DNA of 27,538 bases from Rhodocyclaceae bacterium (lineage in GTDB: Bacteria; Pseudomonadota; Gammaproteobacteria; Burkholderiales; Rhodocyclaceae), in the NCBI GenBank assembly GCA_023253415.1, contig JALRGK010000110.1:1-27538 (forward strand). The letters run 5' to 3'. A program made the position numbers and the translations under genes. The notes below the pieces were generated by a model. It made no database searches. It was not told the origin of the DNA and worked only from the letters and a program-made list of their open reading frames with translations. Shown one piece after another: positions 7,634-16,091 of this stretch (positions are counted from its first letter, which is position 1; the number at the start of each line of letters is the position of its first letter).

Positions 7634-9150
7634 TTCGCGCACACCAACCTCGCCTGCTCTGGGTGCTCACCTGCAGCGCTCTGCTTTCTGCCTGCGCCGT
7701 AGGCCCGGACTATGAACGACCGGACACGAATGCGCCTGAAAAGTTCCGTTCAGCGGCCACCGCCGAAGTGGCTGCCAAGGATTTCAACGCCGCCGCGCTG
7801 GCCAGCGATGCCTGGTGGAAAGGTTTCGATGATCCCGTACTGAACGATCTGGTTGAGGCGGGCCTACAAAACAACCGGGATCTGCAGTCTACGATCGCCC
7901 GCGTGCGCAAAGCACGTGGCCAGCTCATTACCACCCGTGGCAAATTCTTCCCGCAGGTCGAGTACTACGGTGCTGCCGAGCGCGGCAAGTTCATGGGCCT
8001 GGATCAAACGGTTGTTACTAGCACACCTGGCAGCCTAACCACGATAGGCACCATGGCTTTACCGGCCACGTGGCAGCTTGATGTCTTTGGAGGCCTACGA
8101 CGCCAATATGAGGCGGCCAGCGCTCAAGAGGCCGCCGCTATTGCGACTCGTCAGGCAATTGCCCTCAGCGTTGCCGGTGAAGTGGTCAACATCTATGTGA
8201 CCTTGCGTTCGCTCGATCAGCAACTGGCGGTTGCTAAGCAAACACTGGAAAACTACAAGACCACAATGCGCATTTTTGACCTGCGCTTCCGTTATGGCAC
8301 GGCCAATATGGTACAGGTCTCCCAGATTCAGTCGCAGGTTGATGCCGCTGAAGCAGCTATCCCACCACTGGTTCAAGCGATTGGTGAGCAGGAAAACAAC
8401 CTCAATTTCGTGCTTGGTCGAAATCCAGGAACCATTCCGCGAGGCAAGCCAATTGACCAACTGATATTACCGACACCGCCGGCCGGACTACCTTCCGATC
8501 TTCTGGCTCGCCGTCCGGATGTCCGTCTGGCCGAGCAACAACTGATTGCCGCGAATGCACAGATCGGCGCCGTTAAAGCCCAGTTCTTCCCAAATATCTC
8601 GCTAACCGGCACATTAGGGACCTCTGCGACAGCGCTGGGTTCGCTGTTTGGCGGCGGCACCAGCATCTGGGATGCCGGCCTGATCGTCATGGGCCCACTT
8701 TTCAAAGGCGGCGAAATTTATGGCCAGTACGTTGGGGCCAAAGCCGAGCAACAGGCACTGATGTCGCAGTATCTGAAATCCGTAGAGGCTGCTTTCCGCG
8801 ATACGGACAACGCACTCATTGCCACGACACAAACTAACAAGCTGGTCACGGCACGCCAACAACAGGTAGGCACCCTGAAAACCTACGCCAATCTGTCGAG
8901 CATGCAGTTCAATTACGGCTATACCGATTACCTGACCGTACTCAATGCCGAAGATAGTTTGTTCAAAGCACAACTGGACCTGGCGCGCAGCCAGTCTGAC
9001 CGTGCATTGTCACAAGTAGCTCTGTATATGGCACTTGGCGGTGGCTGGGAAGCCGCCGATCAGTCAACCATGAAGTCAAACAAAGCCATTGCCGAGGGTG
9101 ATGACCCGCGGAATCCGGTAAATCAACAGGGTTTCTGGCCGTTTAAGTAA
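7630..9150 (+). CDS. Outer-membrane efflux channel lipoprotein (OprM/NodT family)
   Basis: The 506-residue protein starts with a lipoprotein signal peptide; the lipobox LLSAC places the lipidated cysteine at residue 22, followed by the family hallmark AVGPDYERP. Two duplicated outer-membrane-efflux halves with long helices follow, including DLVEAGLQNNRDLQSTIARVR and the conserved LPSDLLARRPDVRLAEQQL segment. It forms the trimeric exit duct for the adaptor and pump encoded upstream. The four-base overlap with the pump gene indicates one operon with all three parts. No TetR- or MarR-type regulator is next to the operon. The gene ends about 20 bases before the convergent pth stop. Confidence 0.95.
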   Translation: MIRAHQPRLLWVLTCSALLSACAVGPDYERPDTNAPEKFRSAATAEVAAKDFNAAALASDAWWKGFDDPVLNDLVEAGLQNNRDLQSTIARVRKARGQLITTRGKFFPQVEYYGAAERGKFMGLDQTVVTSTPGSLTTIGTMALPATWQLDVFGGLRRQYEAASAQEAAAIATRQAIALSVAGEVVNIYVTLRSLDQQLAVAKQTLENYKTTMRIFDLRFRYGTANMVQVSQIQSQVDAAEAAIPPLVQAIGEQENNLNFVLGRNPGTIPRGKPIDQLILPTPPAGLPSDLLARRPDVRLAEQQLIAANAQIGAVKAQFFPNISLTGTLGTSATALGSLFGGGTSIWDAGLIVMGPLFKGGEIYGQYVGAKAEQQALMSQYLKSVEAAFRDTDNALIATTQTNKLVTARQQQVGTLKTYANLSSMQFNYGYTDYLTVLNAEDSLFKAQLDLARSQSDRALSQVALYMALGGGWEAADQSTMKSNKAIAEGDDPRNPVNQQGFWPFK

Positions 9151-9160
9151 CGAGCCCGCA

Positions 9161-9185
9161 CCTAGGGTCGCTAAGCGACCTTGGG
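9161..9185. terminator. Weak convergent hairpin between efflux operon and pth
   Basis: CCTAGGGTCGC, TAA, GCGACCTTGGG forms an 11-bp stem with two G-T wobbles. It overlaps the end of pth and lies just after the outer-membrane channel stop. It has no T-run, so it is at best a weak or rho-assisted terminator. Confidence 0.35.
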
Positions 9186-9791
9186 CGCAGGGTGCAACAA
9201 GCGCTGCGCCTCCGCCATATCACCGCGCACGAGGGTAATGGTTTCTGCAGCGACCCTGTCGATAGCGCAATCAATGTCAATCTGCTCTTCCTGACGTGGT
9301 CGATGCAATACGAAGTCGGCTACCCCCTGATTCAACTGTAACGAACGGGGATGCCCGATACCAATGCGTAACCGCCAGTAATCGGGCGTACCAAGTGCGG
9401 ACTGGATATCCTTCAGACCGTTATGCCCGCCACTACTCCCCCCCAGCTTCAGGCGCAACTGCCCCGGCAGCAAATCCAGTTCATCATGAACCACCAGAAT
9501 TTCCTGCGGCTGAATGTCATGAAAGCGGGCAAATGGCCCAACGGACTGACCGGAACAGTTCATGAAGGTTTGCGGCTTCATCAACCAGACTTTGCGGCCA
9601 TCCAGCTGCACCGATGCGATATCGGCTTTCATCTTTTTGTCGGTGCCGAAGCCGCTGGCACCAAGCACACGCGCCATGTCATCGATCGCCCAGCAACCCG
9701 CGTTGTGGCGCGTGCGCTCATACTCCGACCCCGGGTTACCAAGGCCGACGATCAGTCGAATAGGAAGAGACTTCATCGTTGCAGTCATCAC
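9171..9791 (-). CDS. pth: Peptidyl-tRNA hydrolase
   Basis: This enzyme frees tRNA from prematurely released peptidyl-tRNA in the cytoplasm. Family motifs are GLGNPGSEYERTRHNAG with catalytic His29 (His20 in E. coli), PQTFMNCSG with Asn78, VHDELDL with Asp103 (Asp93 in E. coli) and SGGHNGL with Asn124. The longest frame begins with GTG at 9791, followed by ATG at 9788 and ATG at 9776. None has a strong ribosome site, and the conserved part starts only at about residue 8, so ATG 9788 or 9776 is the likelier start, giving about 205 or 201 residues. An intrinsic terminator lies between rplY and this gene, so it may depend on read-through or on its own promoter. Confidence 0.96.
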   Translation of the reverse strand: MMTATMKSLPIRLIVGLGNPGSEYERTRHNAGCWAIDDMARVLGASGFGTDKKMKADIASVQLDGRKVWLMKPQTFMNCSGQSVGPFARFHDIQPQEILVVHDELDLLPGQLRLKLGGSSGGHNGLKDIQSALGTPDYWRLRIGIGHPRSLQLNQGVADFVLHRPRQEEQIDIDCAIDRVAAETITLVRGDMAEAQRLLHPAPKVA

Positions 9792-9814
9792 CAGAAGGTT
9801 AACGCAATTCTATG

Positions 9815-9847
9815 AAAAAAGCCGTGCAGCATGAGCGGCACGGCTTT
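9815..9847 (-). terminator. Rho-independent terminator after rplY
   Basis: On the minus strand AAAGCCGTGC (9847-9838) pairs perfectly with GCACGGCTTT (9827-9818) across a 10-base loop, followed by a run of six T residues (9820-9815). It lies after the rplY stop (9882) and 24-27 bases before the pth start, so it would end or attenuate transcription before pth. Confidence 0.88.
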
Positions 9848-9881
9848 CTCTGCAAAGCCGGGAACTCCGGCCCGACGATAC

Positions 9882-10502
9882 TTAAGCCGTCGGTGCAGCA
9901 CCTGCGTCGGCCGCTGCGCCTGCGTCGGCGTTCGAGCCCTTGACCGCCATAACAGCAGCGACAACCGGGTTGCCTGCGCCGTGCTGAACAACACGCACGC
10001 CAGCCGGCAGCTTCAGATCACTGACGTGCATTGAATGACCCATTTCCAGAGTCTTCAGATCGACTTCGATGAATTCTGGCAGCGACTTCGGCAAGCAAGC
10101 CACATCCAGTTCGGTGATCACATGGCTGACGATACCGCCTTGCAGCTTGACGCCCGGGCAGACTTCGCCGTTCACGAAGTGCAGCGGCACCTTGGTGTGA
10201 ACTTCAGTGTTGGCATCAACGCGCTGGAAATCAACGTGCAGCACCAGCGGTTTGTAGGCATGCAGCTGCACATCGCGCAGCAGAACCTGCTCTTTGGCAC
10301 CGTCCAGGTTGGCCGTCACAACAGATGCATGGAAGGCTTCCTTGCGCAGGCACTGATAGATCTCGTTGTGATCGACGTCAAACGACACAGCCGGTTTACC
10401 TGCGCCATAAATGACGCCTGGAACACGGCCAGCACGACGCAGGCGGCGGCTCGCACTCGTTCCCTGCACATCGCGCTTAGTAGCATTAAATTCAAAGTTC
10501 AT
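9882..10502 (-). CDS. rplY: 50S ribosomal protein L25, long Ctc/TL5 form
   Basis: The 206-residue protein has the N-terminal L25 domain that binds 5S rRNA (MNFEFNATKRDVQGTSASRRLRRAGRVPGVIYG). The C-terminal TL5/Ctc beta-rich domain contains KVPLHFVNGE and CPGVKLQGGIV. It is about twice the length of the single-domain E. coli L25 and matches the general-stress Ctc form. The C-terminus is an Ala/Gly/Asp-rich low-complexity tail (DAGAAADAGAAPTA). The start has GGAG at 10509-10512. It follows prs by 65 bases on the same strand, an order common in proteobacteria. Confidence 0.96.
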   Translation of the reverse strand: MNFEFNATKRDVQGTSASRRLRRAGRVPGVIYGAGKPAVSFDVDHNEIYQCLRKEAFHASVVTANLDGAKEQVLLRDVQLHAYKPLVLHVDFQRVDANTEVHTKVPLHFVNGEVCPGVKLQGGIVSHVITELDVACLPKSLPEFIEVDLKTLEMGHSMHVSDLKLPAGVRVVQHGAGNPVVAAVMAVKGSNADAGAAADAGAAPTA

Positions 10503-10567
10503 GACTTACTCCATTAAATTGGACAATCCGCGACCAGATCATCCGGGGAACACCGAGGCCAATGACC

Positions 10568-11518
10568 TCAGTCGATAAACAGCGAGGAGACCGAGTCTTC
10601 CTTGCTGATGCGGCGGATGGTTTCCGCCAGCAACTCTGCAACCGACAATTGGCGGATGCGCGAACACTTCTGCGCGGCTTCGGTCAACGGAATGGTATCC
10701 AGTACCACCAGCTCGTCGAGCACCGAATCGTTCAACCGCTCGACAGCCGCACCCGACAGCACCGGGTGTGTACAGTAGGCAGTAACACTACGGGCACCGT
10801 TTTCTTTAAGAGCAACGGCGGCCTTGCACAGCGTGCCAGCCGTGTCGACGAGATCGTCGACGATGATGCAATCTTTACCGGTGACGTCACCGATGATGTT
10901 CATGACTTCCGACACGTTCGCCTTCGGGCGACGCTTGTCGATAATGGCGAGATCACATTCCAGGCGTTTGGCCAGTGAACGGGCCCGTACCACACCGCCA
11001 TGGTCTGGCGACACAACGATCGGTTTTTCCAGATGCTTGTTCTGAACGTCATCCAGCAGAATTGGCAGACCGTAAATGTTGTCGACCGGAATATCGAAGA
11101 AACCCTGGATCTGCTCAGCGTGAAGATCCATGGTCATCACACGGTCAACACCGGCGGCGACCAACATATTAGCAACCAGCTTGGCCGCAATGGGTACGCG
11201 GTTAGAGCGCGAGCGGCGATCCTGACGGGCGTAACCGAAATAAGGGATGGCCGCGGTAATACGTCCAGCCGATGCACGCTTCAGTGCATCAACCATGACC
11301 AGCAGCTCCATCAGGTTATCGTTCGACGGATGGCAGGTAGACTGCAAGACGAATACGTCATTGCCGCGTACGTGCTCCTGAATTTCAACGCTCACTTCCC
11401 CGTCCGAGAAGCGGCCGACATCGGCACGACCAAGGGGCAAGCCTAGACGTTGAGCAACTTCGGCCGCCAACTTCGGGTTAGCGTTACCGGAAAAGACCAT
11501 CAGGTTCTGGAAGGCCAT
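10568..11518 (-). CDS. prs: Ribose-phosphate pyrophosphokinase (PRPP synthetase)
   Basis: The enzyme makes 5-phosphoribosyl-1-pyrophosphate from ribose-5-phosphate and ATP for nucleotide, His and Trp synthesis. From ATG 11518 the product is 316 residues, almost exactly the family length. Visible motifs are GRFSDGEVSVEI, the ATP-binding PYFGYARQDRR loop, TMDLHAEQIQGFF, and the PRPP-binding loop IVDDLVDTAGTLCKAA. The start is fixed by AAAAGGA about nine bases upstream and by homology. The open frame continues upstream to 11782, but that part translates the tRNA-Gln gene and is not coding. rplY follows. Confidence 0.97.
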   Translation of the reverse strand: MAFQNLMVFSGNANPKLAAEVAQRLGLPLGRADVGRFSDGEVSVEIQEHVRGNDVFVLQSTCHPSNDNLMELLVMVDALKRASAGRITAAIPYFGYARQDRRSRSNRVPIAAKLVANMLVAAGVDRVMTMDLHAEQIQGFFDIPVDNIYGLPILLDDVQNKHLEKPIVVSPDHGGVVRARSLAKRLECDLAIIDKRRPKANVSEVMNIIGDVTGKDCIIVDDLVDTAGTLCKAAVALKENGARSVTAYCTHPVLSGAAVERLNDSVLDELVVLDTIPLTEAAQKCSRIRQLSVAELLAETIRRISKEDSVSSLFID

Positions 11519-11591
11519 GATGTTTCTATCCTTTTGGTTTCCTGGACCAATCGGGGTGCCCGTCGACGGCACGCGCTTATGCCACAAAGGG

Positions 11592-11628
11592 CTACAAACA
11601 AAATGGGCAGCTGCATTCGCAACTGCCC
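11592..11628 (-). terminator. Terminator after tRNA-Gln
   Basis: On the minus strand GGGCAGTTGC, GAAT, GCAGCTGCCC forms a 10-bp stem with one G-T wobble (arms 11628-11619 and 11614-11605). It is followed by ATTTTGTTTG. It lies 10 bases after the tRNA CCA end and before prs, so tRNA-Gln and prs are probably separate transcripts. Confidence 0.75.
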
Positions 11629-11637
11629 GCAATTCGG

Positions 11638-11714
11638 TGGCTGGGGAGGAAGGATTCGAACCTTCGCATGCCGGAATCAAAATCCGGTGCCTTAACCAGC
11701 TTGGCGACTCCCCA
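11638..11714 (-). tRNA. tRNA-Gln (anticodon UUG)
   Basis: A 77-base tRNA including an encoded CCA end. The acceptor stem starts TGGGGAG and pairs with CTCCCCA. The anticodon stem CCGGA/TCCGG encloses the loop TTTTGAT, placing TTG at positions 34-36. The T arm contains GGTTCGAATCC. The unusual U1-A72 opening pair is the glutamine identity feature recognised by glutaminyl-tRNA synthetase. It sits between ispE and prs. Confidence 0.97.
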
Positions 11715-11746
11715 ACTGACTCACCCCGCATGGCGGTGAGGGCAAG

Positions 11747-11752
11747 ATTATA
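11747..11752 (-). promoter_or_regulatory. -10 box of tRNA-Gln promoter
   Basis: A perfect TATAAT on the minus strand lies about 33 bases upstream of the mature tRNA 5' end. The -35 is weak; TGTGCA at 16-bp spacing is the best candidate. Bases just after the -10 are GC-rich (CTTGCCCTCACC), as in stringently controlled stable-RNA promoters. The leader contains a CTCACC/GGTGAG hairpin at 11720-11740. Confidence 0.7.
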
Positions 11753-11827
11753 TCCAAAATTTCCGGATTGCACACCCCCCAAAAACGCTTTTTCAAAAAT
11801 TCAGTAGCGCCACGGTCTACACCTGGC

Positions 11828-12745
11828 TCAAACAGGAATCAGCTCATGCAACGGGTGCCGATCTAGACCAGGCGTCACCCAACCCCGCCAGGCAAGCGGC
11901 AAGCGCTGCAGAACCTGTTCCGCCAGGGCAGCCTCATCGAAGGCAGCAAAGACACACGCGCCCGAGCCACTCATTCGGACGCGGCCCCCGGTTTCGGGCT
12001 GCGCATTAAGCCATGCGAGGGCTGCAGCAACTTCCGGATATAACGCAACAGCCACAGGTTCCAGATCGTTGACACCGACCCCGTGTTCCAACGCACCAGA
12101 CCAGTCCGCCGACCGCATAGCAGGCGTATCTCGACGTAGCTGCGGCGATGAAAATATACCCGCCGTAGGCACTGAAACCCCGGGATGAACAATCAGATAA
12201 CAGGCCGCTGGCAAGCTCACCGGCATCAGCGCTTCGCCCACGCCTTCGGCAAAGGCGGCGTGCCCGCCCACAAAAACAGGCACATCGGCCCCCAGCGGCA
12301 AGGCCAGCGACTGCAACTCTGCCTGACTACCTCCGAGGCGCCACAAGCTATTCAGTGCAATCAGTACCGTTGCCGCATCCGAACTGCCACCACCCAGACC
12401 GCCCCCCATGGGCAAACGCTTTTCCAGATGGATGCTGACGCCATCACGAATACCAGATGCGCGACGCAGTGCCTCTGCGGCCCGAACAGTCAGATCCGTT
12501 TCCGGAGGCACGCCGTCAATCGGGTTAAGCAACACCACGTTGTTGTCAGAACGGGGCACAAAACGCAACGTATCATGCAGACCGACGAACCGGAACAAGG
12601 TCTGCAGCGTGTGGTAACCATCCGGGCGGCGCCCGGTCACATGCAGGAATAGATTGATTTTGGCCGGTGCGGGATAGGCCGAAGACCAGTTCCAGCGCAT
12701 GGCCAGCGCCGGATCTGGCAAAACGGCGGGTATTTTAAAGCTCAT
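11828..12745 (-). CDS. ispE: 4-diphosphocytidyl-2-C-methyl-D-erythritol kinase
   Basis: This GHMP kinase phosphorylates CDP-ME in the non-mevalonate (MEP) isoprenoid pathway. In the 305-residue frame, PAPAKINLFLHV gives the catalytic lysine (Lys29), LPMGGGLGGGSSDAA (111-125) is the ATP-binding loop, and LGADVPVFVGG places the catalytic aspartate at residue 154. The C-terminal GHMP segment RVRMSGSGACVFAAF is present. The first 16-20 residues precede the usual family start; Met16 is an alternative with no better ribosome site. It begins 12 bases after the lolB stop, consistent with one operon. Confidence 0.96.
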   Translation of the reverse strand: MSFKIPAVLPDPALAMRWNWSSAYPAPAKINLFLHVTGRRPDGYHTLQTLFRFVGLHDTLRFVPRSDNNVVLLNPIDGVPPETDLTVRAAEALRRASGIRDGVSIHLEKRLPMGGGLGGGSSDAATVLIALNSLWRLGGSQAELQSLALPLGADVPVFVGGHAAFAEGVGEALMPVSLPAACYLIVHPGVSVPTAGIFSSPQLRRDTPAMRSADWSGALEHGVGVNDLEPVAVALYPEVAAALAWLNAQPETGGRVRMSGSGACVFAAFDEAALAEQVLQRLPLAWRGWVTPGLDRHPLHELIPV

Positions 12746-12757
12746 GACAACCGGAGC

Positions 12758-13387
12758 TCAAGGCGCAGGCCGCTCGGCGGGATCGCTCACACCATTCCAT
12801 TCGGTCAGCGCAATACGCAACCACAAACCATCCGGCCCGGCACCTTCAATCGCCAGCGGCCAGGCATCCGGCGCAGGGGAACCGTAACGATATTCAAACA
12901 ACCACCCCGCGGCACCCGCTTTAAGCACCTGGCCAGCGGCATCCCGCGCCTGGATATCAGGCACCGGCCATCGGCCGCGCAGCCACGCATCTGCCGCCAC
13001 ATCCGGCAACGTCACCCCGACCAGAGACTCCCCCAATGCACGCAGGTTAGGACTTTCTCCGCGCTGACCTGCCGCATCCTGCCAACGTACGCCGGTGGGT
13101 GAGATATCGACCCGGGCCAGCGCATTACCCAACGGCCCAATCAACCAGAGCGTATCGCCCAATGACTGATGCTGCCAGGCAAACCGACCAGCCACCGGTT
13201 CGGCAGCACGATCCGCTGGCAGACGCTGCCCGGCCGCAAAACGTCCGCCCAGCTGCCACTGATGGGCATCGGCCGAGACCATTGAGGCCTGAGCCTGCGT
13301 TGGCCCGGGCACGTGCGCACAAGCCCCCAGAAGCAACGACACAAGGCCCATCAGCAGCCCATAACGAATGAACGAACACTGACTCAT
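12758..13387 (-). CDS. lolB: Outer-membrane lipoprotein insertion factor LolB
   Basis: LolB accepts lipoproteins from periplasmic LolA and inserts them into the outer membrane. The 209-residue protein starts with a lipoprotein signal whose lipobox LLLGAC places the lipidated cysteine at residue 23. The mature region shows the LolB pattern: WQLGGRFAAGQ, then GRFAWQHQSLGDTLWLIGPLG, and PVPDIQARDAAG. Sequence conservation in this family is low, so the position between a TPR protein gene and ispE is important support. The start overlaps the upstream TPR gene stop by four bases (ATGA). Confidence 0.9.
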   Translation of the reverse strand: MSQCSFIRYGLLMGLVSLLLGACAHVPGPTQAQASMVSADAHQWQLGGRFAAGQRLPADRAAEPVAGRFAWQHQSLGDTLWLIGPLGNALARVDISPTGVRWQDAAGQRGESPNLRALGESLVGVTLPDVAADAWLRGRWPVPDIQARDAAGQVLKAGAAGWLFEYRYGSPAPDAWPLAIEGAGPDGLWLRIALTEWNGVSDPAERPAP

Positions 13388-15192
13388 AAAGACTGCCCAG
13401 GCACGGCCGTCGGCTCATTCAAACCCAGGCGTTTTCCCTCTGAACGCAGTGCCTCATTCTCCGGGAAGCGCTGCATGCCCGCGCGCCAGACACGAGCCGC
13501 CTCTTCCGTTCGACCCATCGCCTGAAGCACCACGACCTGATGTAGCACAATTTCGGGATCTGCCCGCAGCGCCGCGGCACGATTCAGATAATCCAGCGCC
13601 ACCCCGTAATTCTTTTCCCGGTAGCACAACCACCCCATGCTATCGAGAATAAACGGGTCATTAGGCGACAACGATAACGCCTTCTCCAACAGTCCACGCG
13701 CTTCTTTCAAACGGATATTGCGATCCGCAAAGGTAAAGCCCAGCGCATTGTAGGCCTGAGCATATTTCGGATCCTTCCGGATCACTTCTCGCATGCTTTT
13801 CTCGAAGACCGCCATTTTGCCGACGCGTTCGGCCAGCATACCGTACTCGTAACGCAGCGTGATGTTATCGGGCGACCGTTTTAATGCCTGTTCCAGAAGG
13901 ACAAATGCCCCATTGACATCCCCGCTATCACGCAACAAGGTTGCCTCGCCAATCACCAGTTCGGTCCGTGTGGCGTCGCTCCGCGCAGGCGTTGTTTGCA
14001 GCAGCGCCCGGGCCGCCTTCATATCCCCCTGACGCACCAGCAAATTGGCCGCCCTCAGGCGGGCCGGCACGTAGTACTCTCCAGGGAGCACCTTGAGGTA
14101 ATGCATGATGGCATCCGATTCCATCGTCGGTGTCGATGCTGGGTCATTGTGCTCCCGGGATAGTTCAGCACCACTCTCATACGCAAGGCCCAGGTTGTAC
14201 TCGATCAACGAGGTGTCCACCGAATCAACCGTCAACAAGCGCTGTAATGCCTGCACCGCCAATGGTGGATCCTGCGCCTGCACAGCAATCGCCGCTGCCG
14301 CGAACAAGGGTTCAGGGGCAATCACGGGTTGATCAACGAGCACGCGGAGTTGTGCGCGGGCTTCGGGTAACTTACCGGCCACCAGTAACTGCTGGGCGTA
14401 AAGCGCGCGGATTGGCGCGGCCTCCGGGTAGCGTTTCAGATAATCGACAAACGCCTCATGAGCAGCCACCGGGGAACGTTTGGACAAAAGCTGCGCGTAG
14501 AGCACCATACCCGGCTCGGAATCCGGCTGTAAACGACGCACTTCCCGTACCGCTGCCATTGCAGCTGCATCATCTCCAGCCCGCAACGCAGCCTGAGCCC
14601 GCGCCAACTGTGCCTCTGGCATCATGAGGTAGGGTTGCGTCACGTCATCGACCAGCGCCTGTACGCGCTGGGGATCGGCCTGTGCCGGAAAGCGTTGCCC
14701 CAAACGCAGGAGCTCCGGAGCACGTCGCTCCGGGGATAGTTTTTCAAAATAGCGCTGCAGCGTTGGTTGCGCCTCACCATAGCGTCCGAGCAGAATCTGT
14801 GTGGAGGCCAACAGGTTCAGGGCCTCTATGTTATCTGGCTCTTTCTGCACCCATAAACGCCCGGCTTCCAGCATCAGATCAGGCTGCCGATTCAGCGCGG
14901 CAATCTCCATCGTTCTGCGGAAAATATCCGGATCATTATATTTCAAAGCCAAATCCGCATAGGCGGCGAGCGCAACCTGCGGCTTATCGCGTTTCAGCGC
15001 GATCTCCGCCAACACCACCTCAAAGACCACCTGTGGTGGGGTGTCTACCATCACATCGGCGGGGGGCACATCGGCTCGCACCGAACCGGTGACAAACAAC
15101 GCGGCGCATAGCAGGGTCTGCCGTAGAGCCCCCGAGGGAGTCTGACGGGAAAATCTCGTATGCGGCAGCAAAAAACTTGGTTTAAACGGCAT
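13384..15192 (-). CDS. Secreted tetratricopeptide repeat protein
   Basis: The 602-residue protein has an N-terminal signal (hydrophobic stretch LLCAALFVTG, likely cleavage near SVRA at about residue 40). It is otherwise built of helical TPR units. Clear repeats occur in the last third, such as AQAYNALGFTFADRNIRLKE and PFILDSMGWLCYREKNYGVA, the latter with the typical W-x-x-Y-x-x-x-N-Y pattern. TPR proteins act as protein-protein scaffolds, and this one would be periplasmic or surface-attached. It is the first gene of TPR - lolB - ispE, and the ATGA overlap with lolB suggests a role in envelope assembly; this is inferred from context. No enzymatic domain was seen. Confidence 0.88.
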   Translation of the reverse strand: MPFKPSFLLPHTRFSRQTPSGALRQTLLCAALFVTGSVRADVPPADVMVDTPPQVVFEVVLAEIALKRDKPQVALAAYADLALKYNDPDIFRRTMEIAALNRQPDLMLEAGRLWVQKEPDNIEALNLLASTQILLGRYGEAQPTLQRYFEKLSPERRAPELLRLGQRFPAQADPQRVQALVDDVTQPYLMMPEAQLARAQAALRAGDDAAAMAAVREVRRLQPDSEPGMVLYAQLLSKRSPVAAHEAFVDYLKRYPEAAPIRALYAQQLLVAGKLPEARAQLRVLVDQPVIAPEPLFAAAAIAVQAQDPPLAVQALQRLLTVDSVDTSLIEYNLGLAYESGAELSREHNDPASTPTMESDAIMHYLKVLPGEYYVPARLRAANLLVRQGDMKAARALLQTTPARSDATRTELVIGEATLLRDSGDVNGAFVLLEQALKRSPDNITLRYEYGMLAERVGKMAVFEKSMREVIRKDPKYAQAYNALGFTFADRNIRLKEARGLLEKALSLSPNDPFILDSMGWLCYREKNYGVALDYLNRAAALRADPEIVLHQVVVLQAMGRTEEAARVWRAGMQRFPENEALRSEGKRLGLNEPTAVPGQSL

Positions 15193-15254
15193 GGTGGCGT
15201 TATCTTATCCCGTCTTATGCGCATTTCACCGAAATATCGCGACAGGACGTCACA

Positions 15255-16091
15255 ATGCCCGAACTTCCCGAGGTAGAAGTCAGCCGACTTGGATTAGCAC
15301 CGGAACTCACCGGCCGATTCATGACCGGTGCCATCACTCGCACCTCTCGCCTACGCTACCCATTGCCGGAGCGCCTAGGGCAAAAATTACAAGGGGGGCG
15401 TCTTGCAGCGATCCGGCGACGCGGCAAATACCTGCTGTTCGACCTGGATCATCTGCCCAACGGCAAGACCGCGAGCCTGATACTGCACCTGGGCATGTCC
15501 GGTAGTCTAAGAATCGTCAGTCCCGATATCGCGCCACAACCCCATGATCACGTCGATATTGTGTTCGGAGACAAGGTGTTACGACTGCGCGACCCAAGAC
15601 GCTTCGGCGCGCTGCTCTGGCACGATGACGACGCACCATTGGAAAACCATCCGCTGCTGGCTGTGCTGGGCATTGAACCTCTGGAAGCAGGTTTTGATGG
15701 TGCCTGGCTCCACAAGCATCTGCACAAGCGGACCGGTCCGATCAAACCAGTCTTGATGGACAGCCATCTGGTGGTCGGCATCGGGAACATCTACGCGGCG
15801 GAAAGCCTGTTTATGTCGGGCATATCTCCGTTGCGTACAGCCAACCGGATTAGCGCAACACGCTGCGACCGCCTGGCTGAATCTGTCCGGCAGACACTCT
15901 CGTCCGCCGTCGCTGCCGGTGGCTCCAGCGTTCGGGATTATGTGCACTCGGATGGCGGCGCGGGCTGCTTCCAGCTGCAATGCGCGGTGTATGAACGCGA
16001 AGGCGCGCCTTGCGTTAAATGCGGCAAACCTATCAGGCGCATCCGGCAGGCAGGGCGATCAACGTTCTACTGCCCGCACTGCCAGAAATAA
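15255..16091 (+). CDS. mutM: Formamidopyrimidine-DNA glycosylase
   Basis: This bifunctional base-excision repair enzyme removes 8-oxoguanine and formamidopyrimidines and nicks the abasic site. The 278-residue protein begins MPELPEVEVSRLGL, with catalytic Pro2 and Glu3 after Met removal. Lys58 in RRGKYLLF is the conserved active-site lysine. The helix-two-turn-helix region is VVGIGNIYAAESLF. The zinc finger has Cys253, Cys256, Cys273 and Cys276 in CVKCGKPIRRIRQAGRSTFY and CPHC. The ribosome site is AGGA upstream of the ATG. It is transcribed divergently from the TPR gene with a 62-base gap. Its stop directly abuts the convergent ferredoxin stop. Confidence 0.97.
   Translation: MPELPEVEVSRLGLAPELTGRFMTGAITRTSRLRYPLPERLGQKLQGGRLAAIRRRGKYLLFDLDHLPNGKTASLILHLGMSGSLRIVSPDIAPQPHDHVDIVFGDKVLRLRDPRRFGALLWHDDDAPLENHPLLAVLGIEPLEAGFDGAWLHKHLHKRTGPIKPVLMDSHLVVGIGNIYAAESLFMSGISPLRTANRISATRCDRLAESVRQTLSSAVAAGGSSVRDYVHSDGGAGCFQLQCAVYEREGAPCVKCGKPIRRIRQAGRSTFYCPHCQK

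Noticed and set aside
10035..10517. 160-codon plus-strand ORF opposite rplY
   Set aside because: Antisense shadow of a well-conserved ribosomal protein gene.
11519..11782. Open frame upstream of prs giving a 404-residue product
   Set aside because: The extra 88 codons translate the tRNA-Gln gene, its terminator and its leader. A good ribosome site precedes ATG 11518, and the 316-residue product matches the family length.
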